A DNA stretch of 64,000 nucleotides, taken from the NCBI GenBank assembly GCA_944325785.1, contig CALVBN010000009.1:1-64000 (forward strand), given 5' to 3'. The notes beneath the pieces were generated by a model. That model was given only the letters and a program-made list of their open reading frames with translations. It did not search any database and had not been told where the DNA came from. Source of the stretch: Candidatus Gastranaerophilales bacterium (lineage in GTDB: Bacteria > Cyanobacteriota > Vampirovibrionia > Gastranaerophilales > Gastranaerophilaceae). The position numbers were made by a program, and so were the translations under genes. Shown piece by piece: positions 53,707-62,523 of this stretch. The number at the start of each line of letters is the position of its first letter. Positions within the stretch are counted from its first letter, which is position 1.

Positions 53707-53785
53707 AAAATGATATAAGTAAACGAGGCTCAATTAAAGAAATTCTATAACCACAAATCACGAGTCACGAGTCACGGCTCACGAG
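53707..53785. repeat. Truncated MITE-like element copy
   Basis: This copy matches 47451-47532 (AATGATATAAGTAAAC...CACGGCTCACGA) with about eight mismatches by eye and lacks the left terminal repeat. Upstream is a GGTGAAGGGTGAGG low-complexity tract (53670-53700). Its right end runs into the 3' end of the pabB/pabA relic. Confidence 0.65.
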
Positions 53786-54105
53786 TTGCCTAATCCCCCT
53801 TTCCCCTTCACGCAAATTTTATAATAATCAATCACATTCATTGTAACACCGGAATTGTCCGGATTTCCCCAGCCCGGCGATAAAATTATCTTCGAAAATT
53901 CAAGCTGTTTTGGAGGATTGGGAATATATTTTTCAGACCTGTCAAAAGCTTCAAAATACATATATTTGAAATCATATGTAATATAGCCTAAAAGATAATA
54001 TTTTTTGCGGAGTCTTTCAAGTCTGTCAAAACCTTCTTTTAGCTCCCCGCTTACGTCAATAATTTCTATAGGATTCTCAAATTTTTTATCCGAATAAATC
54101 TGCAT
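53779..54105 (-). pseudogene. pabB/pabA relic, truncated
   Basis: This 108-aa reading looks like two joined fragments. Residues 1-60 resemble the N-terminus of aminodeoxychorismate synthase component I (LERLRKKYYLLGYITYDFKY). Residues 70-95 resemble a PabA/TrpG glutaminase (KIILSPGWGNPDNSGVTMNV, then IDYYK; compare SPGPGNP). The catalytic Cys region and the rest of PabB are missing. The final ten residues (KGKGGLGNS) are encoded by repeat DNA. The promoter remains intact and leaderless. Probably a deletion product. Confidence 0.6.
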
Positions 54106-54111
54106 AAAACT

Positions 54112-54117
54112 ATTATA
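54112..54117 (-). promoter_or_regulatory. Leaderless -10 box for the pabB/pabA relic
   Basis: Minus strand TATAAT, AGTTTT, then ATG 54105. It lies directly after the terminator of the upstream adaptor gene. Confidence 0.6.
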
Positions 54118-54120
54118 CAA

Positions 54121-54154
54121 AAAATAAAGGTTCGTGAGGAAATCCCCGCGAACC
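54121..54154 (-). terminator. Terminator after the EmrA-like gene
   Basis: GGTTCG (54129-54134) pairs with CGAACC (54149-54154); on the minus strand TTTATTTTTT follows. The T-tract overlaps the promoter of the next gene. Confidence 0.75.
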
Positions 54155-54184
54155 ACAGAGTCGTAATACTGAATGAAAATTTAT

Positions 54185-55207
54185 TTATTTGTTATTTCTG
54201 TAATATTCTCTAATCTTAACTTTTGGCACTACTGACATACCAGGAATGATTGAGTATTCTTTAGGATCAATTTTTTCCGTAAATACGATTTTTACAGGAA
54301 TTCTCTGTACAATCTTAACGAATGACCCTACAGCATTTTCAGGCGGGAAAAGACTTGCTTTGGCGCCGGAGCTTCTTTGAATACTGTCAACTTTACCCTT
54401 GAATACTTTATCCGGATAAGTATCTATTTTGATATCTACATCCATACCTTCTTTCATTTTAGTCAGCTGGGTTTCTTTATAGTTTGCAACAACCCATACA
54501 TCATGCGGAACAATTACAAACAAAGGAGAACCAGGCTGAACCATCATACCTACTTCAACTTTTTTATTGGAAACCGTTCCGTCAATCGGCGCCAAAATGT
54601 CAGTATATTCTAATGCAAGTTCTGCCGCACGTTTTTGTGCCTTTAAAACGTTTAAGTCTGCATCGGCAACCTTTGCATTTCTGGAAGGATCCTTTGAAAA
54701 AATAGATTGTTCGGCAGAAGTCTGCTTTGCCTGTTTGCTTTCCAAATCTGTTCTTGCTCTGTCCAAAGTTTGTTTTGATACAGCACCTGCAGCATACAAG
54801 TTTTCATATCTTTCAACATCCTTCTGAGCAAGTGCGATTTCTGAATTAGCAGCGTTCAAATCTGCATGAGCATTTTCTTGATTTAATAAAGCACGCTCAT
54901 ATGCTGCTGTTGCCTGATCAAGCTTTACCTGATAATCAATTTTATCAATAACGGCAACAACCTGTCCCGCTTTAACCGGCTGGTTATCTTCCACAAGAAC
55001 TTTTACTATCTGACCGGAAACTTTCGGAGAAACAGAAACCGTTGTTGTTTCTACATAAGCATCATCTGTAGACTGGCAGCCTAAATATTCATATATAAAA
55101 TATCCGGCAATTATTATGCCAAGCAGCGCCAAAAATGAAAATATATACCGTTTTTTTACAGGTAGTTTCCTTGTATTTTCTTCTTCTATTTTATTTTCTT
55201 CACTCAT
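54185..55207 (-). CDS. HlyD/EmrA-type periplasmic adaptor
   Basis: This 340-aa membrane-fusion protein has one membrane helix (YIFSFLALLGIIIAGYFIYE, about 20-39), a biotinyl-lipoyl-like hybrid motif (VSPKVSGQIVKVLVEDNQPV), a long alpha-hairpin (about 95-195) and a beta-barrel (DVWVVANYKETQLTKMKEG). This is the EmrA layout. No EmrB-type MFS gene adjoins it. It is operonic behind the MarR gene (17-nt gap) and divergent from a TolC-like gene. Confidence 0.87.
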   Translation of the reverse strand: MSEENKIEEENTRKLPVKKRYIFSFLALLGIIIAGYFIYEYLGCQSTDDAYVETTTVSVSPKVSGQIVKVLVEDNQPVKAGQVVAVIDKIDYQVKLDQATAAYERALLNQENAHADLNAANSEIALAQKDVERYENLYAAGAVSKQTLDRARTDLESKQAKQTSAEQSIFSKDPSRNAKVADADLNVLKAQKRAAELALEYTDILAPIDGTVSNKKVEVGMMVQPGSPLFVIVPHDVWVVANYKETQLTKMKEGMDVDIKIDTYPDKVFKGKVDSIQRSSGAKASLFPPENAVGSFVKIVQRIPVKIVFTEKIDPKEYSIIPGMSVVPKVKIREYYRNNK

Positions 55208-55224
55208 AATTACACCTTTTCTAT

Positions 55225-55680
55225 TTATATTTGTATCTCTAATGTTTCTTTTAATACATTTCTTAAATCTTTAAGTAAATCGCCAACTCTAGCGATATCG
55301 CTGTTATTAATTCTTTCCTTAACAAGCACAAAATGCGGTTTAATTTTTTCTGTAGCTTCTTCCGTTTTTTTTCTTCCCGCTTTTGTAATCTCTACTATCT
55401 TCACAGGACGATTATTTTTTATGGAAAGTTTACGTGTAATAAATCCTTTTTTTTCCAATGCATCTAGCAGCTTTCCGGTATTTGCCCTGTCTTTTAATAT
55501 CAATTTTGCCAAATCCCTCTGGCACATTGTCGGATTACATAATAAAACATCAAGAACCGAAAATTCTTCAACAGAGATGCCTGCATTAAATTTATCAAAC
55601 ACCTGCTGTCCCAGAAGTTTACAATATCGTGCAGTTAATTCTATCTGATAGAAAATATTGTCAGTGTAATGTTCTTCCAA
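55225..55680 (-). CDS. MarR-family regulator of the efflux genes
   Basis: This 151-aa winged helix protein has the MarR fold: LLCNPTMCQRDLAKLILKDR and ANTGKLLDALEKKGFITRKL make the recognition helix, and IKNNRPVKIVEITKAGRKKT the wing. I chose TTG 55680, with GGGGA 8 nt upstream; TTG 55689 is the alternative. Its 18-bp palindrome target lies in the gap to the TolC-like gene. It likely represses both directions and releases on ligand binding. Confidence 0.85.
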   Translation of the reverse strand: MEEHYTDNIFYQIELTARYCKLLGQQVFDKFNAGISVEEFSVLDVLLCNPTMCQRDLAKLILKDRANTGKLLDALEKKGFITRKLSIKNNRPVKIVEITKAGRKKTEEATEKIKPHFVLVKERINNSDIARVGDLLKDLRNVLKETLEIQI

Positions 55681-55720
55681 TTTTGTCAATCCCCTGTTTA
55701 AAGTATGTTTTTTTTACAAC

Positions 55721-55738
55721 ATGTTGCAAATGCAACAT
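55721..55738. promoter_or_regulatory. MarR-type operator palindrome
   Basis: ATGTTGCA-AA-TGCAACAT is a perfect 18-bp palindrome between the divergent MarR and TolC-like genes. Its length and symmetry match MarR dimer sites. Confidence 0.75.
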
Positions 55739-55790
55739 AGTTATGTTATCATTGTTGTCAGAAAAAATCAAGTACCTTTGGAGAAGAAAA

Positions 55791-57206
55791 ATGAAAAAGT
55801 TATTAACATTGGCTATATTGTTCTCATTGGGGATGGGAAATGTTGTTCCCGTAATTGCTGCAGAAAAAGCGGGAAAAACTGTTTTATCAGCAGGTGCAGA
55901 AGAGAACGTAGACAAGAATAAGAAAAAAGAGAAAGGAGCTGATAAAATCACTCCGCAAAAAAATAAATATGAATACATCAATATGTCATGGTGGGGACAG
56001 TTTAATGATGATATTTTAAACGGTTATATTATTAAAGCCGTTGAAAATAACAAAGATTTAAAAATGGCTACATTAACAATTGATGAATATTATCAAAATG
56101 TTATTATGCAGAGAGCCGGAGAACTTCCTCAGTTACAGGCAGGATTTTTGCCGGGTTACGGCGGTATAATGAATCATGAAGCAGGTAGTTTTTTACTTCC
56201 TATTATAGCAAGTTACGAACTTGATTTGTTCGGGAAAAATCATAATAAAACAACTGCAATCAGGAAATTGTATGAATCTTCTATTCTTGACGAACAGGCT
56301 GCATATATTTCAATAGCATCATCAGTCGGCAGTGTTTATATAAATATAGTTAAACTGGACGCTATGATTGATTTGCAGGAAGATATTGTAAAGTTAAGAA
56401 AAGAAATTTTTGATATAATGACAATCAGCAATGCAGAAGGCATTATTTCGACTTCTGATTTGGTAAAGGCTAATCAATCTTACATTTCAGGAGTTACAGA
56501 CTTAACTGATTTGAAAAAAGAAAGAACCAAATTACTGCATCAGCTTGCAGTCTTGACAGGCGACAGTCCTAATAATATTGAGGAATACAAAAGAATTGAT
56601 TATAGAGAACTTGCGTTTTCCGGAAATATTCCTGAATTTGTAAATTCTGATGTAATCATGAAGCGCCCCGATTATATCAAGGCGGAAAAAATGCTTGAAA
56701 AAGCGGGAATTGATGTAAAAGTTGCAAGAAAAGAAATGCTTCCGTCTTTGAATCTCGGCGGGCTGCTGCTATTTAACTCAACAAATTTCGGAAGCTTGTT
56801 TACGACTAACAATATGTTGTGGGGATTTGGCGGAGGAATTATTCAGCCTCTGTTTATGGGCGGAAAGCTTAGGGCTAATTTAAAATCCAAAAAGATTGCT
56901 TACGAGAAAAGTCTAAAGAATTATGAAAAAGTTAACCTAACTTCTATGCAGGAAGTCAATGACTCTCTTGTATCAGTCAATATGGACAAGGAAAAGCTTA
57001 CTAAGCAGAAGAAAATACAAGAACTTGAGAAAAAAGACTTTGAGCTTTCTAAGTGCAAATTTGCTCAAGGAACGATTGCAAAGCTTGATTTGAATCAAAG
57101 AGAGGAAAATCTGCTTTCAGTAAACAAAATGGTATATTCAAGCGAGTTTGACTGTATGATAGATTATATAAGCTTCTATAAAGCAATTGCAGCACAAAAT
57201 ATTTAA
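55791..57206 (+). CDS. TolC/NodT-family outer-membrane efflux protein
   Basis: This 471-aa protein has a signal peptide (KKLLTLAILFSLGMGNVVPV), a Lys/Glu-rich linker, and the outer-membrane factor fold with two repeats. SWWGQFNDDILNGYIIKAVE is the conserved entrance; IIASYELDLFGK and VIMKRPDYIKAEKMLEKAG are typical, and AAIxQPLFxGGKL is seen as GGGIIQPLFMGGKLRANL. ATG 55791 follows GGAGAAG; the longer frame upstream crosses the MarR operator. It should dock with the EmrA-type adaptor. Confidence 0.9.
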   Translation: MKKLLTLAILFSLGMGNVVPVIAAEKAGKTVLSAGAEENVDKNKKKEKGADKITPQKNKYEYINMSWWGQFNDDILNGYIIKAVENNKDLKMATLTIDEYYQNVIMQRAGELPQLQAGFLPGYGGIMNHEAGSFLLPIIASYELDLFGKNHNKTTAIRKLYESSILDEQAAYISIASSVGSVYINIVKLDAMIDLQEDIVKLRKEIFDIMTISNAEGIISTSDLVKANQSYISGVTDLTDLKKERTKLLHQLAVLTGDSPNNIEEYKRIDYRELAFSGNIPEFVNSDVIMKRPDYIKAEKMLEKAGIDVKVARKEMLPSLNLGGLLLFNSTNFGSLFTTNNMLWGFGGGIIQPLFMGGKLRANLKSKKIAYEKSLKNYEKVNLTSMQEVNDSLVSVNMDKEKLTKQKKIQELEKKDFELSKCKFAQGTIAKLDLNQREENLLSVNKMVYSSEFDCMIDYISFYKAIAAQNI

Positions 57207-57220
57207 TCCAAAACTAACCA

Positions 57221-57253
57221 AAAAGGGCGTTTCTAAAAGAAACGCCCTTTTTT
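57221..57253. terminator. Bidirectional terminator
   Basis: 11-bp perfect arms (57223-57233 and 57239-57249), A-run before and T7 after. It lies between the convergent TolC-like and ferredoxin-nitroreductase genes. Confidence 0.9.
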
Positions 57254-57260
57254 TATGCAT

Positions 57261-58127
57261 TTATCTTAAAAAGTTTGTAATCACTCTCTTTGCTTTGCAG
57301 AAGAAGCATGAATCTTTTTCGTGTATTTCCTTAATCTCCGCTATCTTATACGGTTCCGGCTGGGGAGTTCTCTGGTATTTTACAGCAGGAATTCCGAGGA
57401 GCATTACATAGACCGGTTTGTAACCGGACGGAATTTCAAGCATTTCACAGATTTCCGGAAAGAACTTCAAACAAACTTCCGCAAATCCGCACCAGCAGGT
57501 TCCAAGCCCCAGATGCTGGGCATAAAGTTCAAAATAACTCAGCGCAATAATCGGATCTTCCATTGCACAAGGCGCGCTGATCGGAGAAGATACAACAACC
57601 ATATGAGGCGCGCCTCTAAAAATAACATCTTCGCCGTTCAAAAATGAATCCTTATATTTTGAAAATTTATTGACCAGAGGCGAAATTGCTTTATAAGAAA
57701 GCGTTTTAATAATCAAATCATTAACCCGTTTTCTAATAATATCCATAGCAGATTTCTTTTCAACAATAGAAAAATGCAAAGCATGGGAATTGCATCCGGT
57801 CGGAATATAAGGAAGCATAGCTTTTAATTTATTGAATGTTTCTTCAGAAATCTCTTCATCTTTGTATTGTCTTACACTTCTTCTTGACTTAATCAGACTC
57901 AGAATGTTGTCATAATTAACTACCTCAGATTCATCCGGATTTTTGCCGTTAAAAGATAAGGCGCCTGTAGGACATATTGCCATACAATGCTGGCAGGAAA
58001 TACAGCGCGATTCATCTTTCATTTCCGGAAAATTTTCTTTGTTAAAACCAATGCATCCGGAAAGGCAATCGCTTATACAAAGCCCGCATCGGATACATTT
58101 ATCCTTGTTAATTTCAATTGTTTTCAT
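57261..58127 (-). CDS. Ferredoxin-nitroreductase fusion protein
   Basis: This 288-aa protein has an N-terminal 2[4Fe-4S] ferredoxin (CIRCGLCISDCLSGCIGF and CISCQHCMAICPTGAL, about 11-60) and a C-terminal FMN nitroreductase domain (SLIKSRRSVRQYKDEEIS...LGLGTCWCGFAE). A C-terminal CFFCK may bind metal. Such proteins use ferredoxin-level electrons to reduce flavin or nitro/quinone substrates in anaerobes. ATG 58127 follows AGGAG. It is divergent from the permease at 58195. Confidence 0.9.
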   Translation of the reverse strand: MKTIEINKDKCIRCGLCISDCLSGCIGFNKENFPEMKDESRCISCQHCMAICPTGALSFNGKNPDESEVVNYDNILSLIKSRRSVRQYKDEEISEETFNKLKAMLPYIPTGCNSHALHFSIVEKKSAMDIIRKRVNDLIIKTLSYKAISPLVNKFSKYKDSFLNGEDVIFRGAPHMVVVSSPISAPCAMEDPIIALSYFELYAQHLGLGTCWCGFAEVCLKFFPEICEMLEIPSGYKPVYVMLLGIPAVKYQRTPQPEPYKIAEIKEIHEKDSCFFCKAKRVITNFLR

Positions 58128-58194
58128 ATTCACTCCTTTATTGTTTGGCATCTCTAACATTGACTAACACTAAATTTTGAGGTTTAATGACATT

Positions 58195-59139
58195 ATGTTA
58201 ATATCTATTCTTGAAAAAATCAATGGGTTGAATGAGAGTTTGAACGATTTTATTTTTGCACCGCTCTACACCCTTGCAGACAAACTTTCTATCAGTGATT
58301 GGATTGTCGACGCGTTTATTGACAGTATCAGCCTAATCCCGTTTCTGTTCGTCGTATTTGTACTCATTGAACTTGTGGAATTTTATTATGCAGACAAGAT
58401 TAATTCACTTTTAAAAGGGGCAGGCAAAGGAAGCGCCGCAATCGGAGCCTTGGCTGCAATTATTCCGCAATGCGGTTTTTCTGTTATTGCAAGCAGTCTT
58501 TACGCTAAACGCATTATAACCAGAGGATGTCTTATTGCAGTTTATCTTGCAACTTCCGATGAAACCATCCCGATTCTGCTTGCAACTCCGAGCAAAGCAT
58601 ATTTGATTGTGCCGATAGTCGGAATAAAACTCTTAATCGGTATTTTAGCGGGATATTTGATTGATTTTGCCATTCCGCAAAAAACAGAAAATACCCAAAA
58701 TAATGAAGAAGAAATTATTGCAGAAGAAGGATGCTGCAAACACGGACTTGAACACGGACACAAGCGCGAACTTTTAATTCATCCTGTTATACACACTGCA
58801 AATGTTTTTATTTTCGTTCTTATAATAACATTAATTATAAATTATTGTTTAACAAACGTTACAATTACTGATTTCATACAGGGCGGAAAATATATCCAGC
58901 CCGTAATTGCTTCCTTTGTCGGTCTGATTCCCAATTGCGCAATATCAATCGGAATAACAATGATGCTTATAAAAGGAACCATCTCTTTCGGGGCTGCAAT
59001 GAGCGGGCTGCTCTCCAACGCAGGATTAGGATTGCTTGTTCTGCTTAAGAATAATGATTTTAAAGACACCGTAAAAATTATTGCAATACTTCTTATAATA
59101 AGTATTCTATCCGGACTTGCAATTAATTTTGTATCATAA
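58195..59139 (+). CDS. ArsP_2-type heavy-metal/manganese permease
   Basis: This 314-aa protein has about eight to ten membrane helices in two homologous halves: IPQCGFSVIASSLYAKRIIT and ATSDETIPILLATPSKAY in the first, LIPNCAISIGITMMLIKGTI in the second. These are typical of the putative 10TM heavy-metal exporter family (ArsP_2). A His/Cys-rich loop (EGCCKHGLEHGHKRE) between the halves could bind metal. ATG 58195 is preceded by GAGG at 12 nt; TTG 58177 is the alternative start. Confidence 0.8.
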   Translation: MLISILEKINGLNESLNDFIFAPLYTLADKLSISDWIVDAFIDSISLIPFLFVVFVLIELVEFYYADKINSLLKGAGKGSAAIGALAAIIPQCGFSVIASSLYAKRIITRGCLIAVYLATSDETIPILLATPSKAYLIVPIVGIKLLIGILAGYLIDFAIPQKTENTQNNEEEIIAEEGCCKHGLEHGHKRELLIHPVIHTANVFIFVLIITLIINYCLTNVTITDFIQGGKYIQPVIASFVGLIPNCAISIGITMMLIKGTISFGAAMSGLLSNAGLGLLVLLKNNDFKDTVKIIAILLIISILSGLAINFVS

Positions 59140-59173
59140 GACAAAAATTTTTTTTACGTGTTTTATAAAAATC

Positions 59174-60160
59174 ATGAATATAACATTACTTTCAGAACAA
59201 TACCCCAAAAGTCCTAATTTTAACGGGCATTCCAGACAAATTCAGACACAGCTTGATAAAATTTTAAATACATCTAATTTGCCAACTGTTCAAAAAGATG
59301 AATTTATAAGTCTTCTCAAAAAGGCAGATATTACGCGCAGGGAAAAATTTATTGAAGAAGGCAGCCACAATGCAGTCTACAAGATTACAAGAAAATATGC
59401 CGCTAGAGTGCCAATCGGCTGGGAAAAAGTTAAAAATGACTGGACAGCAAAGCTTTCTATCGGTAAACAGATTTTCTCAAATTTAAAAAATTATTTTGGC
59501 GAGCCGATTGTGGAACTTGATAAATTTCAGATATTACACAATGTCGGCAGACATTTACCCGCGGGGGTGCCGGAGCATTTGTCAAAAAGCTTAAGCAGAA
59601 ACCGGATGAAGAAATACTACTTGAATACATATCTAAAAAAATTTGCAAGCATACCGCAGTCAAGCTATGATAATTTTGCACAGGATATGGCAAGACTTAA
59701 TGATATAAAACTCGGAGCAAGAAGATACTGTGTTTTTGATTACCTAAACCCCAATAACGTTGTATTGAGCAAAGGAAAACTATATCTCGTTGATGAAATT
59801 GATACAAATTGCGATAAATCATACGCTAACACAACTGCCAAGCTTTTGAATGTTTTTATCAACAGGTTAAACCGCAGATTTGAAGCGCCTAATATTCCGG
59901 ACAATAAAACTGCACTTGTAAGAAAAATATTTAAAAAAGTTGTTCTTGCATCAAACAAAGCCGGTCTGCTCCATGCTGATACAAAAGAAGATTACGCATT
60001 CTGGCAGACGGCGCTGAAAAAATGCAGAATAAAAGAAGAACCCTATAACGTTTTGAATACATTAGAAGAAATTGAATCCCGCTTTCCGGTAGAAAAACGC
60101 ACAGAAAAGATAAATAATTACTTAAACAGCCTGTTTTTTGAAAATCCTATAAACAGATGA
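59174..60160 (+). CDS. Orphan with kinase-like fold and FNG tag
   Basis: This 328-aa protein has MNITLLSEQYPKSPNFNGHS at its start, like other tagged orphans here. EGSHNAVYKITRKYAARVP at about 57-75 resembles a kinase glycine-loop and beta3 strand, with Arg in place of the usual Lys. CVFDYLNPNNVVLSKGKLYL then VDEID (about 182-205) resembles a catalytic loop D-x-L-x-P-x-N and a D-F-G-like aspartate. Activity is unproven; it might be an inactive kinase fold. A TATAAA 4 nt before the start suggests near-leaderless transcription. Confidence 0.55.
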   Translation: MNITLLSEQYPKSPNFNGHSRQIQTQLDKILNTSNLPTVQKDEFISLLKKADITRREKFIEEGSHNAVYKITRKYAARVPIGWEKVKNDWTAKLSIGKQIFSNLKNYFGEPIVELDKFQILHNVGRHLPAGVPEHLSKSLSRNRMKKYYLNTYLKKFASIPQSSYDNFAQDMARLNDIKLGARRYCVFDYLNPNNVVLSKGKLYLVDEIDTNCDKSYANTTAKLLNVFINRLNRRFEAPNIPDNKTALVRKIFKKVVLASNKAGLLHADTKEDYAFWQTALKKCRIKEEPYNVLNTLEEIESRFPVEKRTEKINNYLNSLFFENPINR

Positions 60161-60208
60161 TGCGCAATTTAAGTTCAAGTTATATTCTGCTATTAGGGGG
60201 AGAGTGTA

Positions 60209-60418
60209 ATGCTGAATCATGTAATTATTGAACCGCCAAAAACAGAGATTTCCGGTTCTATAACAAAAAATTGGACAGAACAGGCGATAGAATGCTACAA
60301 GCTTAACGGCAACTGCAAAGAATGCTCTATTAAAAAAGCACATTATTCTTTTGACTGCCAGATGCCAAAAGTCATAGAAATCTTAAAGCTTATGAACGGC
60401 GAGCCGGAGCTTGATTAA
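60209..60418 (+). CDS. Small Cys-cluster protein
   Basis: This 69-aa protein has AIECYKLNGNCKECSIKKAH then YSFDCQMPKVIEIL, four cysteines that could bind zinc or an iron-sulfur cluster. The pattern C-x6-C-x2-C-x10-C followed by a helix is a recurring small-domain layout. GGGGG-AGAG lies before the ATG. It overlaps the convergent nitroreductase by 4 nt. Family not firmly recognised. Confidence 0.65.
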   Translation: MLNHVIIEPPKTEISGSITKNWTEQAIECYKLNGNCKECSIKKAHYSFDCQMPKVIEILKLMNGEPELD

Positions 60419-61017
60419 AATTTAGAACCGATTTTTTCTAAGAAAATAACATCGTCAAAATCTTTACGTTTTTTCTCCGTAAGTGCGGGTTCTGCTTCAT
60501 ATCCTAATGTAATTATGGTAGATAAAATCTGCTTGGAATTTAGTCCGAGTATTTCTTTTACTCTTGCATAAACTTCCGGCAGAATTCCCGTGATTTCATT
60601 TCCCAAAGCTCCGATAATACAGGATTTAACATTCAATGACTCTGCCTCCAGCATCATATAAGAAATCGGATAAATAACCTGTTCCATTGTTCTAATAAGC
60701 AGTCCGTTATCCCCTTGCAATGCAGGATTGAGAGCAGGTTTAGATATATGAGTGATTTTTGCTTCTTCCCACCCGTTCAAATCCGCAACACATACAATTA
60801 AAGCATCCGCGTTTTTAACATGAGCCTGCCCTGCAGAAAGCTCTGATAACAAATCCTTTGTTTCCTGCGATTTTATCAAAATAAATTTCCAGCACTGAAC
60901 ATTCATCCAGGAGGGTGCAAGTCTGCCGGCTTCAAGAATTTTTCTCAAATCCTCATCCGGAATATGTTTGTCAGAATATTTTCTTACACTTTTTCTTGAT
61001 TTAATTAAGTCTAACAT
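60415..61017 (-). CDS. FMN nitroreductase family protein
   Basis: This 200-aa enzyme has MLDLIKSRKSVRKYSDKHIP (flavin-binding Arg pair), LEAGRLAPSWMNVQCWKFIL and a late CIIGALGNEITGIL flavin contact. It is single-domain, unlike the ferredoxin-fused relative at 57.3 kb. Substrate unknown. The gene is preceded by GGAGGAT. Confidence 0.9.
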   Translation of the reverse strand: MLDLIKSRKSVRKYSDKHIPDEDLRKILEAGRLAPSWMNVQCWKFILIKSQETKDLLSELSAGQAHVKNADALIVCVADLNGWEEAKITHISKPALNPALQGDNGLLIRTMEQVIYPISYMMLEAESLNVKSCIIGALGNEITGILPEVYARVKEILGLNSKQILSTIITLGYEAEPALTEKKRKDFDDVIFLEKIGSKF

Positions 61018-61101
61018 ATTATCCTCCTTATAGATTAATTCAGCTTTTTCATTTCTCGCCGGAGCCTCTTCTTATTATTGACCCCTATTATTTATTATTT
61101 A

Positions 61102-61111
61102 CCCCCCCCCC
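61102..61111. repeat. Poly-C10 tract
   Basis: Ten C residues lie 1 nt beyond the LCP stop codon, after an inverted GGGGTAAATA-type motif. It is outside coding sequence, so length changes would not alter a protein. Confidence 0.9.
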
Positions 61112-61112
61112 G

Positions 61113-62429
61113 CTAGCCTTCGGCAAGGACTACGGTAAAGTCGCTTCCGACAGAAAAGGTTTCGGTCGGGTCAAAAACAAACTGCATGTTATTTAACTCT
61201 GGCATTTTCTTCTGAAGCCAGTTAAAGAAATCTACAGACACAGCATTTTTATTTGCAACAAACCTTGTGTGAGAAAGGTGTGTTATCTTCAGCATATTTA
61301 CTTCAAAGCCGAGTTCGTTCAGCTTTTCCTTCATCGCAACAGCTTCTTCTTCCTTTTTAGGAGAATACATAATACCGGCTTTAAACTTGGTGCCGTCTAA
61401 AGAAGGCTTATCACGATAAATCATCCTGTTTATAACATCCTGCGTTTTTTTAGGATCCAAAATCCAGTAGCTTATGTATCCCTTCTGGTTTGGCGCTCCA
61501 GGAAGTGTTGCAATTTCAATTTTATTTTCATCAACGCTTCTTGCAAACGCGGCATACTGTGATAATTCATAAAAACTCATATCAGTCTTGATGTATGTAT
61601 TAAGCACATTCAAAACTTCTGGGATTTTTGTTATCACCTGCGGGGAGTGCAGTTTTTCAAACAAACTGCGCATAAACCACTGCTGGCGCTGTGTGCGTCC
61701 GATATCACCGAGCCCGTCTTTTCTGTATCTTAAATAACCGACAGCCTGCCTGCCGTTAAGTACGGTATTGCCTTTCTGCAGATCTATATGAAGCTTGCCG
61801 GCATAATCGTGGTATCTCATCGGTTTTTCTACATAAATAGGAATACCTCCGAGAGCATCTACCACCTTTTCTACCGCTTCATCATGGACGATAATATATC
61901 TGTCTATCTTTATTCCGAAAGTTTCTTTCAAGGTCTTTTTAACTAAATCAATTCCTCCGAGAGCGTGAGCAGAGTTAATCTTTTGGATACCGTGGTTATC
62001 CGGCAGATAAACCTTGCTGTCACGTGGAATTGAGATTGCATTGATGGAATGAGTTTTGGGGTCGATATTCACTATAATTATTGTATCAGACCTTGTGCCA
62101 TCCCATATATTACTGCTTCCTGTTCCGTTAGAATCTACGCCGAGCAGGAGAATGTTCTGGCGCTTTGGAGAAAAAGGAACTTCAAAACCTTTGCCTTGTT
62201 TTTTTGAAAAGAAATGTCCGGCATCTTCTGCCTGTTCATTATCAAGCTTATTCAAAAAGAAATTGTTCTCTACAACCGTAACACATACAATTACTGCGCA
62301 TAATACAGCTAGTACGATTGTAAACAGCAGTTTTGCAAAATTTGAAGTATCATCCCTTTCTTCCCGTATGTTCTTTAAAAATGCTTTATATTCTTCTTGT
62401 TGATTATTATTGTCATTTGCTATTTTCAT
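61113..62429 (-). CDS. LytR-CpsA-Psr (LCP) family protein
   Basis: This 438-aa protein has one membrane helix (LLFTIVLAVLCAVIVCVTVV, about 33-52) and an extracytoplasmic LCP domain. NILLLGVDSNGTG, TRSDTIIIVNIDPKT, SIPRDSKVYLPDN, INSAHALGG, LNGRQAVGYLRYRKDGLGDI and GRTQRQQWF are the conserved polyprenyl-phosphate and Asp/Arg motifs. LCP proteins transfer glycopolymers to peptidoglycan. A C-terminal LytR_C-like domain (AGIMYSPKKEEEAVAMKEKL) is present. Start 62429 is my choice; a TATATT box lies 5 nt upstream. Confidence 0.92.
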   Translation of the reverse strand: MKIANDNNNQQEEYKAFLKNIREERDDTSNFAKLLFTIVLAVLCAVIVCVTVVENNFFLNKLDNEQAEDAGHFFSKKQGKGFEVPFSPKRQNILLLGVDSNGTGSSNIWDGTRSDTIIIVNIDPKTHSINAISIPRDSKVYLPDNHGIQKINSAHALGGIDLVKKTLKETFGIKIDRYIIVHDEAVEKVVDALGGIPIYVEKPMRYHDYAGKLHIDLQKGNTVLNGRQAVGYLRYRKDGLGDIGRTQRQQWFMRSLFEKLHSPQVITKIPEVLNVLNTYIKTDMSFYELSQYAAFARSVDENKIEIATLPGAPNQKGYISYWILDPKKTQDVINRMIYRDKPSLDGTKFKAGIMYSPKKEEEAVAMKEKLNELGFEVNMLKITHLSHTRFVANKNAVSVDFFNWLQKKMPELNNMQFVFDPTETFSVGSDFTVVLAEG

Positions 62430-62523
62430 ATGTAAATATACTCTCTTTACTAAAAAATTATATTTGAAGCATGTAGCAAAATCAATTATTGCAAATGTAA
62501 CATTTTTAAAGTACAAAGATGGT

